From the NCBI GenBank assembly GCA_910578835.1, contig CAJTSK010000039.1, forward strand, positions 1-22,146: a stretch of DNA of 22,146 bases, read 5' to 3'. The translations under genes and the position numbers were made by a program. Numbering within the stretch: the stretch's first letter is position 1; each line of letters starts with the position of its first letter. Source of the stretch: an uncultured Muribaculum sp. Its GTDB lineage: Bacteria; Bacteroidota; Bacteroidia; Bacteroidales; Muribaculaceae. Positions 16,101 to 22,146 of this stretch are shown here, piece by piece. Below the pieces are notes generated by a model. It was not told where the DNA came from. It was given only the letters and a program-made list of their open reading frames with translations, and did no database searches.

Positions 16101-16902
16101 GAAATCAATGGGATTGTCACTGCGCCGCGAAGGCAAGAGCGGTATCCGCGCAGCTATTATCCGCGAAAAGGGAGTCAACAGCGACCGCGAGATGGCATAC
16201 TCGCTTTATGTTGCCGGTTTTGACGTGAAAGATGTCCACATGACTGACCTCATGTCGGGTCGCGAGACACTCGACGACGTAAACATGATTGTGTTCTGCG
16301 GCGGATTCTCCAACTCCGATGTGCTTGGCTCAGCCAAGGGATGGGCAGGCGGATTCCTCTGGAACGAAAAAGCGAAGTCTACCCTTGAACGTTTCTACAA
16401 GAGAAACGACACACTCAGTCTCGGTATATGCAACGGTTGCCAGCTTATGATTGAGCTGAACCTTATAAATCCTGAGCATGAGCGGAAGGCGACGATGGAG
16501 CACAATGTATCTCACAAGTTTGAGTCGCAGTTCCTCGGATTGTCAATCCCCGAAAACAACTCAGTGATGCTCGGTTCGCTTTCAGGCTCCAAGATTGGTA
16601 TCTGGGTGGCTCACGGAGAAGGCAAGTTCAACCTTCCCGAACCATTGTCTAAATACAATGTGGTGGCTAAATACAATTACGCGTCTTACCCCGGCAACCC
16701 GAACGGCTCACGCTATTCAATCGCCGGTATCGCATCGGCCGACGGACGCCATCTTGCAATGATGCCCCACCCTGAGCGTTCTCTCTTCCCATGGCAATGT
16801 GGCTACTATCCCGAATCGCATAAAACCGACGAGGTAACCCCCTGGGTAGAAGCATTTGTCAATGCACGTAAATGGATTGAAAAAACAATCAACAAAAAGT
16901 AA
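13195..16902 (+). CDS. purL: Phosphoribosylformylglycinamidine synthase, large single-chain type
   Basis: This 1235-residue cytoplasmic enzyme converts FGAR, ATP and glutamine to FGAM in purine synthesis step 4. Layout: an N-terminal PurS-like domain (about 1-150), a linker with VNSEHCRHKIFNG (163-175) where catalytic H167 lies, two AIRS-like ATP-binding halves with glycine-rich loops, and a C-terminal class I glutaminase. In the glutaminase the nucleophile is C1079 (LGICNGCQLM), with H1192 and E1194 in MPHPERS. This is the fused form seen in Proteobacteria (about 1295 residues) rather than the PurSQL complex of Bacilli. The glutaminase site is intact, in contrast with the purF-like gene 20 bases downstream. 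Confidence 0.97.
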   Translation: MVVFFKKGASHIIAVETSQRFCDDDLKKLSWLFGGATPLSSTSLKGRFVGPRREMITPWSTNAVEITQNMGLSGITRIEEFWRTTAEKPEFDKMLQRVYDGLNSKIFAVDKTPDPIVYIEDISEYNKKEGLALSPDEEQYLRDLSTKLGRPLTDSEVFGFSQVNSEHCRHKIFNGTFIIDGEEKPSSLFKLIKKTSQVNPNKLVSAYKDNVAFIKGPKIDQFYPVNPDRPDYFDIKDVNTVISLKAETHNFPTTVEPFNGAATGTGGEIRDRLGGGKASLPIAGTAVYMTSYPRMTPEHRWEMMMDPRAWLYQTPCDILIKASNGASDFGNKFGQPLICGSLLTFEHDENGKKYAYDKVIMLAGGVGFAAKKDAIKGEPEAGEKVIVMGGDNYRIGMGGGAVSSVETGQYDNSIELNAVQRANPEMQKRVSNVIRALAESDNNPIISIHDHGAGGHLNALSELVESTGGKIEIGSLPIGDKTLSAKEIVGNESQERMGMVIKEKDIEYVRRVAERERAPFYVVGETTGDDRFVFEQPDGVKPIDLAMADMFGNSPKTVMTDSTVVTTYKDVEYDESKINEYVVNVLGLEAVACKDWLTNKVDRSVTGKIARQQCQGEIQLPLSDCGVVALDYKGKAGIATSIGHAPQTALVDSAKGSVMAVAEALTNIVMAPLSDGIKGISLSANWMWPCKNPGEDAALYRAVEACSDFACALGINIPTGKDSLSMTQKYGDDKVFAPGTVIISAAGEVSDVRKTVSPVLQPKKSTLYYIDFSGEELKLGGSAFAQTLNRLGKEVPSVKDPAQFVKTFDAVQKLVKSKALLAAHDVSAGGLVTTLLEMCFANVNGGIEFNADAFETLGETDLVKILFAENPALVIQVADSKAEKVEAVLTEAGARFCAIGVPAKERVIEISHNGAERLLVIDELRDAWFYSSYLMDSVQSGEKCARERFENYKKQPIRYRFPKGFDGKLKSMGLSLRREGKSGIRAAIIREKGVNSDREMAYSLYVAGFDVKDVHMTDLMSGRETLDDVNMIVFCGGFSNSDVLGSAKGWAGGFLWNEKAKSTLERFYKRNDTLSLGICNGCQLMIELNLINPEHERKATMEHNVSHKFESQFLGLSIPENNSVMLGSLSGSKIGIWVAHGEGKFNLPEPLSKYNVVAKYNYASYPGNPNGSRYSIAGIASADGRHLAMMPHPERSLFPWQCGYYPESHKTDEVTPWVEAFVNARKWIEKTINKK

Positions 16903-16922
16903 AAACATATATTTGAATTTAT

Positions 16923-18326
16923 ATGGGAGGATTTTTTGGAATAGCGAAACACGATGAGTGTATCAACGAGCTTTTCTATGGAGTTGACTACAATTCCCAC
17001 ATGGGCACCAAGCGTGCCGGAATCGCCACGTGTAACAACGGAGTGTTTACCCGCTCTATCCATAATATCGAGAACTCTTATTTCAGGTCTAAATTTGAAG
17101 GTGACCTGAAAGATTTTTCCGGCAAGGTGGGCATCGGTGTCATTAGTGACACCGATGCCCAACCTATTATTGTGAACTGCCATCTTGGCAAGTTTGCAAT
17201 AGTGACGGTCGGTCGTATCAACAACATTGCTTCGCTCGAAAAGGAACTGCTGGCTAAGGGCCACCACTTCTGCGAGCACAGCTACGACATCATCAACCCC
17301 ACGGAGATGATTGCCGCCCTTATCAGCGAAGGCACCGACTATGTATCGGGAATCGAGAATGTTTACAAGCGTGTGAAAGGCTCTTGCTCGATGCTGCTCC
17401 TTACCGAAGACAGTGTAATCGCGGCTCGTGACCGCCTGGGCAGAACCCCGATTATAATCGGCAAGAAAGATGGCGCTCATGCAGCGACAAGCGAGACTTG
17501 CGCATTTCCGAATCTTGGATTTGAGGTGTGCTACAATGTAGGTCCTGCTGAGATAATCGAGATTAAGGCCGACTCCATCAAGCAGCTAAAGGCTCCTGAA
17601 AAAGAGATGCAGGTGTGCGCGTTTCTCTGGACCTACTACGGCTATCCGGTATGTGAGTATGAAAACCGCAATGTCGATGTCATGCGCTACGATTCAGGTC
17701 TTGAGATGGGCAAAGCCGACGATACCGAGGTTGACTTCGTGAGCGCGGTCCCCGACTCTGGTATAGGCATGGCGCTTGGATATGCCGAGGGTAAAAATGT
17801 ACCTTACAAGCGTGGCATCGTGAAATACACCCCCACTTGGCCAAGAAGTTTCACCCCAAGCACCCAGGAAAGAAGGGAGCTTGTGGCTAAAATGAAGCTT
17901 ATCCCCAACCGTGCGTTGCTATATGACAAACGCGTGATATTCTGCGACGACTCTATAGTCAGAGGCACCCAGCTACGCGACAATGTAAAGGATTTGTTTG
18001 ACTGCGGAGCCAAGGAAGTGCATATCCGCATCAGCTGTCCGCCGTTGATATATCCTTGCAAATTTATCAACTTTACAGCGTCAAAGAGCGAGATGGAACT
18101 CATCACTCGTCGTGTGATACAGGAACTTGAAGGTGACGCAAACAAAGACCTTGCCGAATACGCAACAACCAATTCGCCCAAATACAACGCGATGGTCGAG
18201 CGCATACGTCAGCAGCTTGGACTTACATCATTGCGGTTTAACTCAATTGAGACAGTGGTAAAAGCCATCGGATTGCCGAAATGCAAGATTTGCACCCACT
18301 GTTTTGACGGGTCAAGCTTTGATTGA
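16923..18326 (+). CDS. PurF-like amidophosphoribosyltransferase lacking the catalytic cysteine
   Basis: This 467-residue protein has PurF architecture: an N-terminal Ntn glutaminase-like domain (about 1-230) and a C-terminal PRTase domain. PurF normally makes phosphoribosylamine from PRPP and glutamine. The PRPP loop VIFCDDSIVRGTQ (338-350), the flexible loop (KYTPTWPRSF, then KMKLIPNR) and four cysteines matching the Fe-S ligands of the B. subtilis enzyme (C232, C379, C457, C460) are present. The glutaminase looks dead. The protein begins MGGFFGI where MCG(I/F)xGI gives the N-terminal nucleophile, and an in-frame stop two codons upstream excludes a propeptide. The RY(S/A)T and HNG motifs are replaced by GVISDTDAQ and VTVGRIN. 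It is co-transcribed with purL. It may use free ammonia or another nucleophile, or be regulatory; a functional PurF may be encoded elsewhere. Confidence 0.9.
   Translation: MGGFFGIAKHDECINELFYGVDYNSHMGTKRAGIATCNNGVFTRSIHNIENSYFRSKFEGDLKDFSGKVGIGVISDTDAQPIIVNCHLGKFAIVTVGRINNIASLEKELLAKGHHFCEHSYDIINPTEMIAALISEGTDYVSGIENVYKRVKGSCSMLLLTEDSVIAARDRLGRTPIIIGKKDGAHAATSETCAFPNLGFEVCYNVGPAEIIEIKADSIKQLKAPEKEMQVCAFLWTYYGYPVCEYENRNVDVMRYDSGLEMGKADDTEVDFVSAVPDSGIGMALGYAEGKNVPYKRGIVKYTPTWPRSFTPSTQERRELVAKMKLIPNRALLYDKRVIFCDDSIVRGTQLRDNVKDLFDCGAKEVHIRISCPPLIYPCKFINFTASKSEMELITRRVIQELEGDANKDLAEYATTNSPKYNAMVERIRQQLGLTSLRFNSIETVVKAIGLPKCKICTHCFDGSSFD
17128..17161 (+). repeat. Perfect 15-bp inverted repeat inside the purF-like gene
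   Basis: 17128-17142 is perfectly complementary to 17147-17161, with a TTAG loop. It falls in the codons for GIGVISDTDAQ. The repeat is codon-phased: GGC ATC GGT GTC is the reverse complement of GAC ACC GAT GCC. No T-run follows, so it is not a classic terminator. It may be an mRNA structure or a by-product of the encoded residues. Confidence 0.9.
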
Positions 18327-18336
18327 TGTATTTTAG

Positions 18337-18357
18337 TTTGGACTTAATGAGTCAAAA
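18337..18357. promoter_or_regulatory. Near-palindrome overlapping the etf promoter
   Basis: TTTgGACT-TAATG-AGTCaAAA pairs 7 of 8 positions per arm. It begins at the -33 TTTG and fills most of the spacer before the -7 element. The position suits a repressor operator, but no regulator gene is nearby, so its role is inferred. Confidence 0.4.
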
Positions 18358-18368
18358 CATTATCTTTG
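18337..18368 (+). promoter_or_regulatory. Bacteroidota promoter for etfB-etfA-acyl-CoA dehydrogenase
   Basis: TTTG (18337-18340), a 20-base spacer and TATCTTTG (18361-18368) match the consensus fully. The leader would be about 44 bases. No terminator is evident after the purF-like gene, so some read-through from purL-purF is possible. Confidence 0.8.
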
Positions 18369-18418
18369 TAGAGATAAACCAAACATAATAGAATATAACT
18401 ATCTAATATCTAAAAGTC

Positions 18419-19291
18419 ATGAGTTTAAACATCATTGTGCTCGCAAAGCAGGTGCCCGACACCCGTAATGTGGGCAAGGATGCAATGAAGGAAGACGGCA
18501 CCATCAACCGTGCCGCCCTGCCCGCCATCTTTAATCCGGAGGATCTCAACGCGCTTGAGCAGGCTCTCCGCTTGAAAGATGCTAATCCCGGCTCTACCAT
18601 CACACTTCTGACGATGGGTCTTCCGCGTGCATCAGAAATAATCCGTGAAGCAATTTATCGCGGTGCCGATACCGGTATCGTCCTTACTGACCGCTCGCTT
18701 GGCGGTGCCGATACTCTTGCTACATCTTACTCTCTTGCACAGGCTGTAAAGAAGTTTGGCAAGTTTGATATCATTCTTGGTGGTCGTCAGGCTATCGACG
18801 GTGACACCGCACAGGTGGGTCCCCAGATTGCAGAAAAGCTTGGCTTGCCCCAGGTGACATACGCAGAAGAAATCCTTGACCTGAAAGATGGCAAGGTGAC
18901 TGTAAAGCGTCGTCTTGAGTCAGGTGTCGAGACTGTTGTGGCGCCTCTCCCTTGTGTCATTACCGTCAACGGTTCGGCCGCTGATTGCCGTCCTCGTAAT
19001 GCAAAGCGTCTCCAGAAATATAAATATGCAGTTTCTCCCTCAGAAAAAGAAAAGCTGTCTGACGAGCTGAAGGCTATTGTTGAGTCACGTCCTTATCTGA
19101 ACCTTCAGGAATGGAGCGCAGCTTATGTCGATGCCGACCCCGAGCAAATCGGACTACCCGGATCTCCCACCAAAGTGAAGGCGATTGAAAACGTCGTGTT
19201 CACCGCCAAAGAGAGCCGCACTATCGAGAACAACGACGCCGAGCTTGAAAATCTGGTGAAAGAACTCATCGCTAATCACACAATTGGCTAA
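18419..19291 (+). CDS. etfB: Electron transfer flavoprotein, beta subunit
   Basis: This 290-residue protein forms a heterodimer with EtfA and passes electrons to or from acyl-CoA dehydrogenases. It starts with the typical strand MSLNIIVLAKQVPDT. The nucleotide-binding segment GGRQAIDGDTAQVGPQIAE (121-139) is the EtfB hallmark; it holds AMP in classic ETFs or a second flavin in bifurcating ones. It is 30-40 residues longer than typical EtfB, with extra sequence around 205-250. First gene of a three-gene operon, 12 bases before etfA. Whether it bifurcates electrons cannot be read from the sequence alone. Confidence 0.94.
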   Translation: MSLNIIVLAKQVPDTRNVGKDAMKEDGTINRAALPAIFNPEDLNALEQALRLKDANPGSTITLLTMGLPRASEIIREAIYRGADTGIVLTDRSLGGADTLATSYSLAQAVKKFGKFDIILGGRQAIDGDTAQVGPQIAEKLGLPQVTYAEEILDLKDGKVTVKRRLESGVETVVAPLPCVITVNGSAADCRPRNAKRLQKYKYAVSPSEKEKLSDELKAIVESRPYLNLQEWSAAYVDADPEQIGLPGSPTKVKAIENVVFTAKESRTIENNDAELENLVKELIANHTIG

Positions 19292-19303
19292 ATCCTGACT
19301 GAC

Positions 19304-20332
19304 ATGACCGATAAAAATAACTTAATCGTATATTGCGAATACGAAGACGGCAAAGTAGCCGATGTAAGCCTTGAACTCCTTACCAAAGGACGCGTGCTTG
19401 CCGACCGTCTCGGCGTGAAGCTTGAAGCCGTGATTATCGGCGACAATCTCGCCGACATTGAAAAACAAGTGCTCCCCTACGGAGTTGACACTGTGTATAA
19501 GGTAGAAGACAAGCGTCTCTATCCCTATACATCCAATCCTCACGCCGCTGTACTCATCAACCTATTTAAGGAGATTACTCCCCAGATATGCCTTATGGGT
19601 GCCACCTGCATAGGTCGTGACCTTGGACCACGCGTGTCATCATGTCTGCACAGTGGACTTACCGCTGACTGTACAGCACTCGAAATCGGCGACCATAAAG
19701 ACCCGAAGACAGGAAAAGAGTATACCGATCTTCTCTATCAGATTCGTCCCGCATTCGGCGGCAACATTGTTGCCACCATCGTGAATCCCGAGTGCCGTCC
19801 CCAGATGGCAACAGTGCGCGAGGGTGTGATGAAGAAAGAGATTAAAGACCCTGATTACAAGGGCGAAATCATTAATCTTGACGCAGCCAAATATGTGGCT
19901 CCCGAAGATTTTGTAGTTGAGATTATCGACCGTCATATCGAAAAATCAAAGGTCAACATCAAGAACTCACCGATTATCGTTGCCGGTGGTTACGGTATGG
20001 GCAGCAAAGAGGGATTCGACCTTCTATTTGACCTTGCCAACACTCTCGGTGGTGAAGTAGGCGCATCGCGTGCAGCTGTTGATGCAGGATTTGTCGAGCA
20101 TGACCGTCAGATAGGTCAGACAGGTGTCACTGTACGTCCAAAGCTTTATATAGCTTGCGGTATTTCCGGACAGATTCAGCACATCGCCGGCATGCAGGAG
20201 AGCGCAATAATCATTTCTATAAACAATGATCCCAATGCGCCTATTAATACTATTGCCGATTATGTAATCACAGGCAATGTAGAGGAAATCGTGCCGAAGC
20301 TAATCAAATATTACAAGAAAAACTCTAAGTAG
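19304..20332 (+). CDS. etfA: Electron transfer flavoprotein, alpha subunit
   Basis: This 342-residue partner of EtfB binds FAD through its C-terminal domain. Signature elements are GASRAAVDAG (253-262, with R256 at the flavin), GQTGVTVRPKLYIACGISG (271-289), IQHIAGM and NNDPNAPIN (307-315). The N-terminal domain (about 1-200) packs on EtfB. No ferredoxin-like cluster motif is present at the N-terminus. The start is 12 bases after etfB and the stop 8 bases before the dehydrogenase, so all three are translated from one message. Confidence 0.95.
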   Translation: MTDKNNLIVYCEYEDGKVADVSLELLTKGRVLADRLGVKLEAVIIGDNLADIEKQVLPYGVDTVYKVEDKRLYPYTSNPHAAVLINLFKEITPQICLMGATCIGRDLGPRVSSCLHSGLTADCTALEIGDHKDPKTGKEYTDLLYQIRPAFGGNIVATIVNPECRPQMATVREGVMKKEIKDPDYKGEIINLDAAKYVAPEDFVVEIIDRHIEKSKVNIKNSPIIVAGGYGMGSKEGFDLLFDLANTLGGEVGASRAAVDAGFVEHDRQIGQTGVTVRPKLYIACGISGQIQHIAGMQESAIIISINNDPNAPINTIADYVITGNVEEIVPKLIKYYKKNSK

Positions 20333-20340
20333 CAATCATA

Positions 20341-22044
20341 ATGTCTAATTTTTATACTGATAATCCCGCACTGAAGCACCATCTTACCCATCCAATGATG
20401 GAAAAGATTGTGGCTTTGAAAGAGCGCAACTATACCGATGCGGAGAAATTTGACTACGCTCCCTTCAATTTTGCCGATGCCATGGACAACTATGACAAGG
20501 TGCTCGAAGTAGTCGGAGAAGTTTGTGGCGAACATATCGCTGCGCGCGCTGAAGATGTTGACCATCAGGGTCCTCATGTAGAAAACGGACGCGTAATCTA
20601 CGCTGACGGCACTAAGGAAAACCTTGACATATGCCGCAAGGCAGGTCTGATGGGTATGGCTATGCCGCGCCGTTACGGAGGCTTGAACTTCCCTATCACT
20701 CCATATATCATGGCAGCTGACATTGTAAGCCGTGCCGACACCGGTTTTGAAAACCTATGGGGCCTTCAGGATTGTGCAGAGACAATCTACGAGTTTGCCA
20801 ACGAAGACCAGAAGAGCCGCTACATTCCGCGTGTGTGCGAGGGTGAGACCATGTCTATGGACCTTACCGAGCCTGACGCAGGTAGCGACCTCCAGTCAGT
20901 AATGCTAAAAGCGACTGAACAGCCCGACGGCACATGGTTGCTCAACGGTGTAAAGCGTTTTATCACCAACGGTGACAGCGATATTCACCTTGTATTGGCT
21001 CGTTCTGAAGAGGGCACCAAAGATGGCCGTGGTCTTTCAATGTTTATATATGACAAGCGTAACGGTGGTGTGAATGTGCGCCGTATCGAAAACAAGATGG
21101 GTATCAAAGGCTCACCCACTTGCGAGCTTGTGTACAAAAATGCAAAGGCCGAACTTGTAGGTTCACGTAAACTTGGACTTATCAAGTATGTGATGGCGCT
21201 TATGAACGGTGCGCGTCTTGGTATCGCAGCGCAGTCAGTCGGTGTAAGCGAGCTTGCTTATCGCGAGGCTCTTGCTTATGCGCGTGACCGCAAGCAGTTT
21301 GGCAAGGCTATCATCGAGTTCCCCGCCGTATATGAGATTCTTTCTGTAATGAAAGCCAAGCTTGACGCTTCCCGTTCACTTCTTTATGAGTGTGCCCGCT
21401 ATGTCGACCTTTACAAGGTTTATGATGACATCGCCAAAGAGCGTGCGCTTACTCCCGACGAGAAGAAGGAATCAAAGCAGTACAGCAAGATTGCCGACGC
21501 GCTCACCCCGCTTGCAAAAGGTATGGGTAGTGAATATTGCAACCAGAACGCTTACGACTGTATCCAGATTCATGGCGGCTCAGGCTTCATGAAGGACTAC
21601 GCTTGCGAACGCCTGTATCGTGACGCCCGCATCACTTCAATCTACGAAGGTACTACCCAGCTTCAGGTTGTTGCCGCTATCCGTTATGTCACCACCGGTG
21701 CATATCTCAACCTTATCAAAGAGTATGAAGCAATGGAAGTCAAGCCCGAACTTGAGGGCATCAAGACCCGCCTTGTAGAGATGGCTAAGATATATGCCGA
21801 TGCTGTCGAGAAGGTAACTGCTGTCAAGGAGCCTGCTTATGTTGACTTCATGGCTCGTCGCATGGTTGAGATGGCTGCCGATGTAATCATGGGTCATCTC
21901 CTGCTCCAGGATGCACAGCGCAATGAATCATTCACTGAAAGCGCCGAGGTTTATTGCAACTTCATTCAGTCTGAAGTGGCTAAACATGCTGAATTTATTG
22001 CCAACTTCAAGTTTGAGAATCTTGAAGCCTACAAAAAAGCATAA
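20341..22044 (+). CDS. Acyl-CoA dehydrogenase family protein, long form
   Basis: This 567-residue flavoenzyme most likely oxidises (or reduces) an acyl-CoA at the alpha-beta bond with ETF as electron partner. The FAD/substrate motif is YARDRKQFGKAI (R317, Q319, F320). The catalytic base is E436 in SIYEGTTQLQ, where short-chain acyl-CoA dehydrogenases carry it. IQIHGGSGFMKDY precedes it. The core is followed by about 120 extra helical residues (about 445-567), absent from ~380-residue butyryl-CoA dehydrogenases and recalling the extended DmdC-type subfamily. The substrate cannot be assigned; no thiolase, hydratase or CoA-transferase is nearby. It ends the etf operon and is followed by a strong terminator. 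Confidence 0.92.
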   Translation: MSNFYTDNPALKHHLTHPMMEKIVALKERNYTDAEKFDYAPFNFADAMDNYDKVLEVVGEVCGEHIAARAEDVDHQGPHVENGRVIYADGTKENLDICRKAGLMGMAMPRRYGGLNFPITPYIMAADIVSRADTGFENLWGLQDCAETIYEFANEDQKSRYIPRVCEGETMSMDLTEPDAGSDLQSVMLKATEQPDGTWLLNGVKRFITNGDSDIHLVLARSEEGTKDGRGLSMFIYDKRNGGVNVRRIENKMGIKGSPTCELVYKNAKAELVGSRKLGLIKYVMALMNGARLGIAAQSVGVSELAYREALAYARDRKQFGKAIIEFPAVYEILSVMKAKLDASRSLLYECARYVDLYKVYDDIAKERALTPDEKKESKQYSKIADALTPLAKGMGSEYCNQNAYDCIQIHGGSGFMKDYACERLYRDARITSIYEGTTQLQVVAAIRYVTTGAYLNLIKEYEAMEVKPELEGIKTRLVEMAKIYADAVEKVTAVKEPAYVDFMARRMVEMAADVIMGHLLLQDAQRNESFTESAEVYCNFIQSEVAKHAEFIANFKFENLEAYKKA

Positions 22045-22066
22045 TAGATAAATCTCATATTGTCAT

Positions 22067-22098
22067 GCCGGGTAGCCGTTGGGCTATCCGGCTTTTTT
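22067..22098 (+). terminator. Intrinsic terminator after the etf operon
   Basis: An 11-bp GC-rich stem (GCCGGGTAGCC with GGCTATCCGGC, one G-T pair) with a GTTG loop is followed immediately by TTTTTT. It lies 22 bases past the stop codon and is a textbook rho-independent terminator. Confidence 0.95.
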
Positions 22099-22100
22099 AG

Positions 22101-22146
22101 TATGGTGGGCATGCCATACATCTGTGGTGAAAGTCCACACGGGGCG
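22101..22146 (+). other. Possible 5' end of a structured RNA or group II intron, cut by the window edge
   Basis: TATGG/CCATA (22101-22105 with 22114-22118) and TGTGG/CCACA (22123-22127 with 22135-22139, loop TGAAAGT) form two successive stems, followed by GGGGCG. The pattern GGTGAAAGTCC is typical of domain I of bacterial group II introns. RNase P RNA has the related GGAAAGTCC but in a different context. Only 46 bases are visible, so the assignment is tentative. Confidence 0.35.

Noticed and set aside
22123..22146. RNase P RNA
   Set aside because: RNase P has GAGGAAAGTCCGG in a fixed context; here the loop reads GGTGAAAGTCCAC and the expected flanking helices are not seen in the visible bases.

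Overview
The window looks like chromosome of an obligately anaerobic Bacteroidales bacterium, probably Muribaculaceae or a close relative. This rests on protein character and gene order (lysA-lysC, an FtsE-like ATPase beside his genes, tig-clpP-clpX-recQ, etfB-etfA-acyl-CoA dehydrogenase). It also rests on repeated Bacteroidota-type promoters (TTG or TTTG, 20-21 bases, TAnnTTTG), near-absence of Shine-Dalgarno sites, and a PurF-like protein of the Bacteroides 'MGGFFG' type. Family-level placement is inference.

Layout. Bases 1-12,835 are all read leftward and 13,195-22,044 all rightward, diverging from a 359-base gap. Leftward, in order of transcription: (a) tig alone, with a promoter and a hairpin after it; (b) clpP-clpX-recQ with its own promoter and a strong hairpin terminator; (c) purU-hisH-hisA-hisF-hisIE-ftsE-like, tightly packed or overlapping, from one promoter before purU; (d) lysC-lysA, with a candidate promoter and a 14-bp terminator hairpin. 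Rightward: (e) purL and a purF-like gene 20 bases apart; (f) etfB-etfA-acyl-CoA dehydrogenase with a strong promoter and a classic terminator. The last ~45 bases may be the start of a structured RNA or group II intron cut by the window edge.

How the genes fit together. HisH/HisF release AICAR, a purine intermediate. PurL and the PurF family act in the purine pathway, and PurU controls the 10-formyl-THF pool that purine synthesis draws on, so histidine, purine and one-carbon genes meet here. LysC-LysA supply the first and last steps of diaminopimelate/lysine synthesis. Trigger factor, ClpP and ClpX form a protein-quality module. The ETF/acyl-CoA dehydrogenase set is a flavin electron-transfer module.

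Most unusual points: (1) the PurF-like protein keeps the phosphoribosyltransferase and Fe-S cysteines but has lost the N-terminal catalytic cysteine and other glutaminase motifs; (2) a perfect 15-bp hairpin lies inside its coding sequence; (3) a full-consensus sigma-54 -24/-12 element precedes tig; (4) a near-palindrome overlaps the etf promoter. No CRISPR array, tRNA, rRNA, prophage or defence system was seen. Most of the window is ordinary core metabolism.
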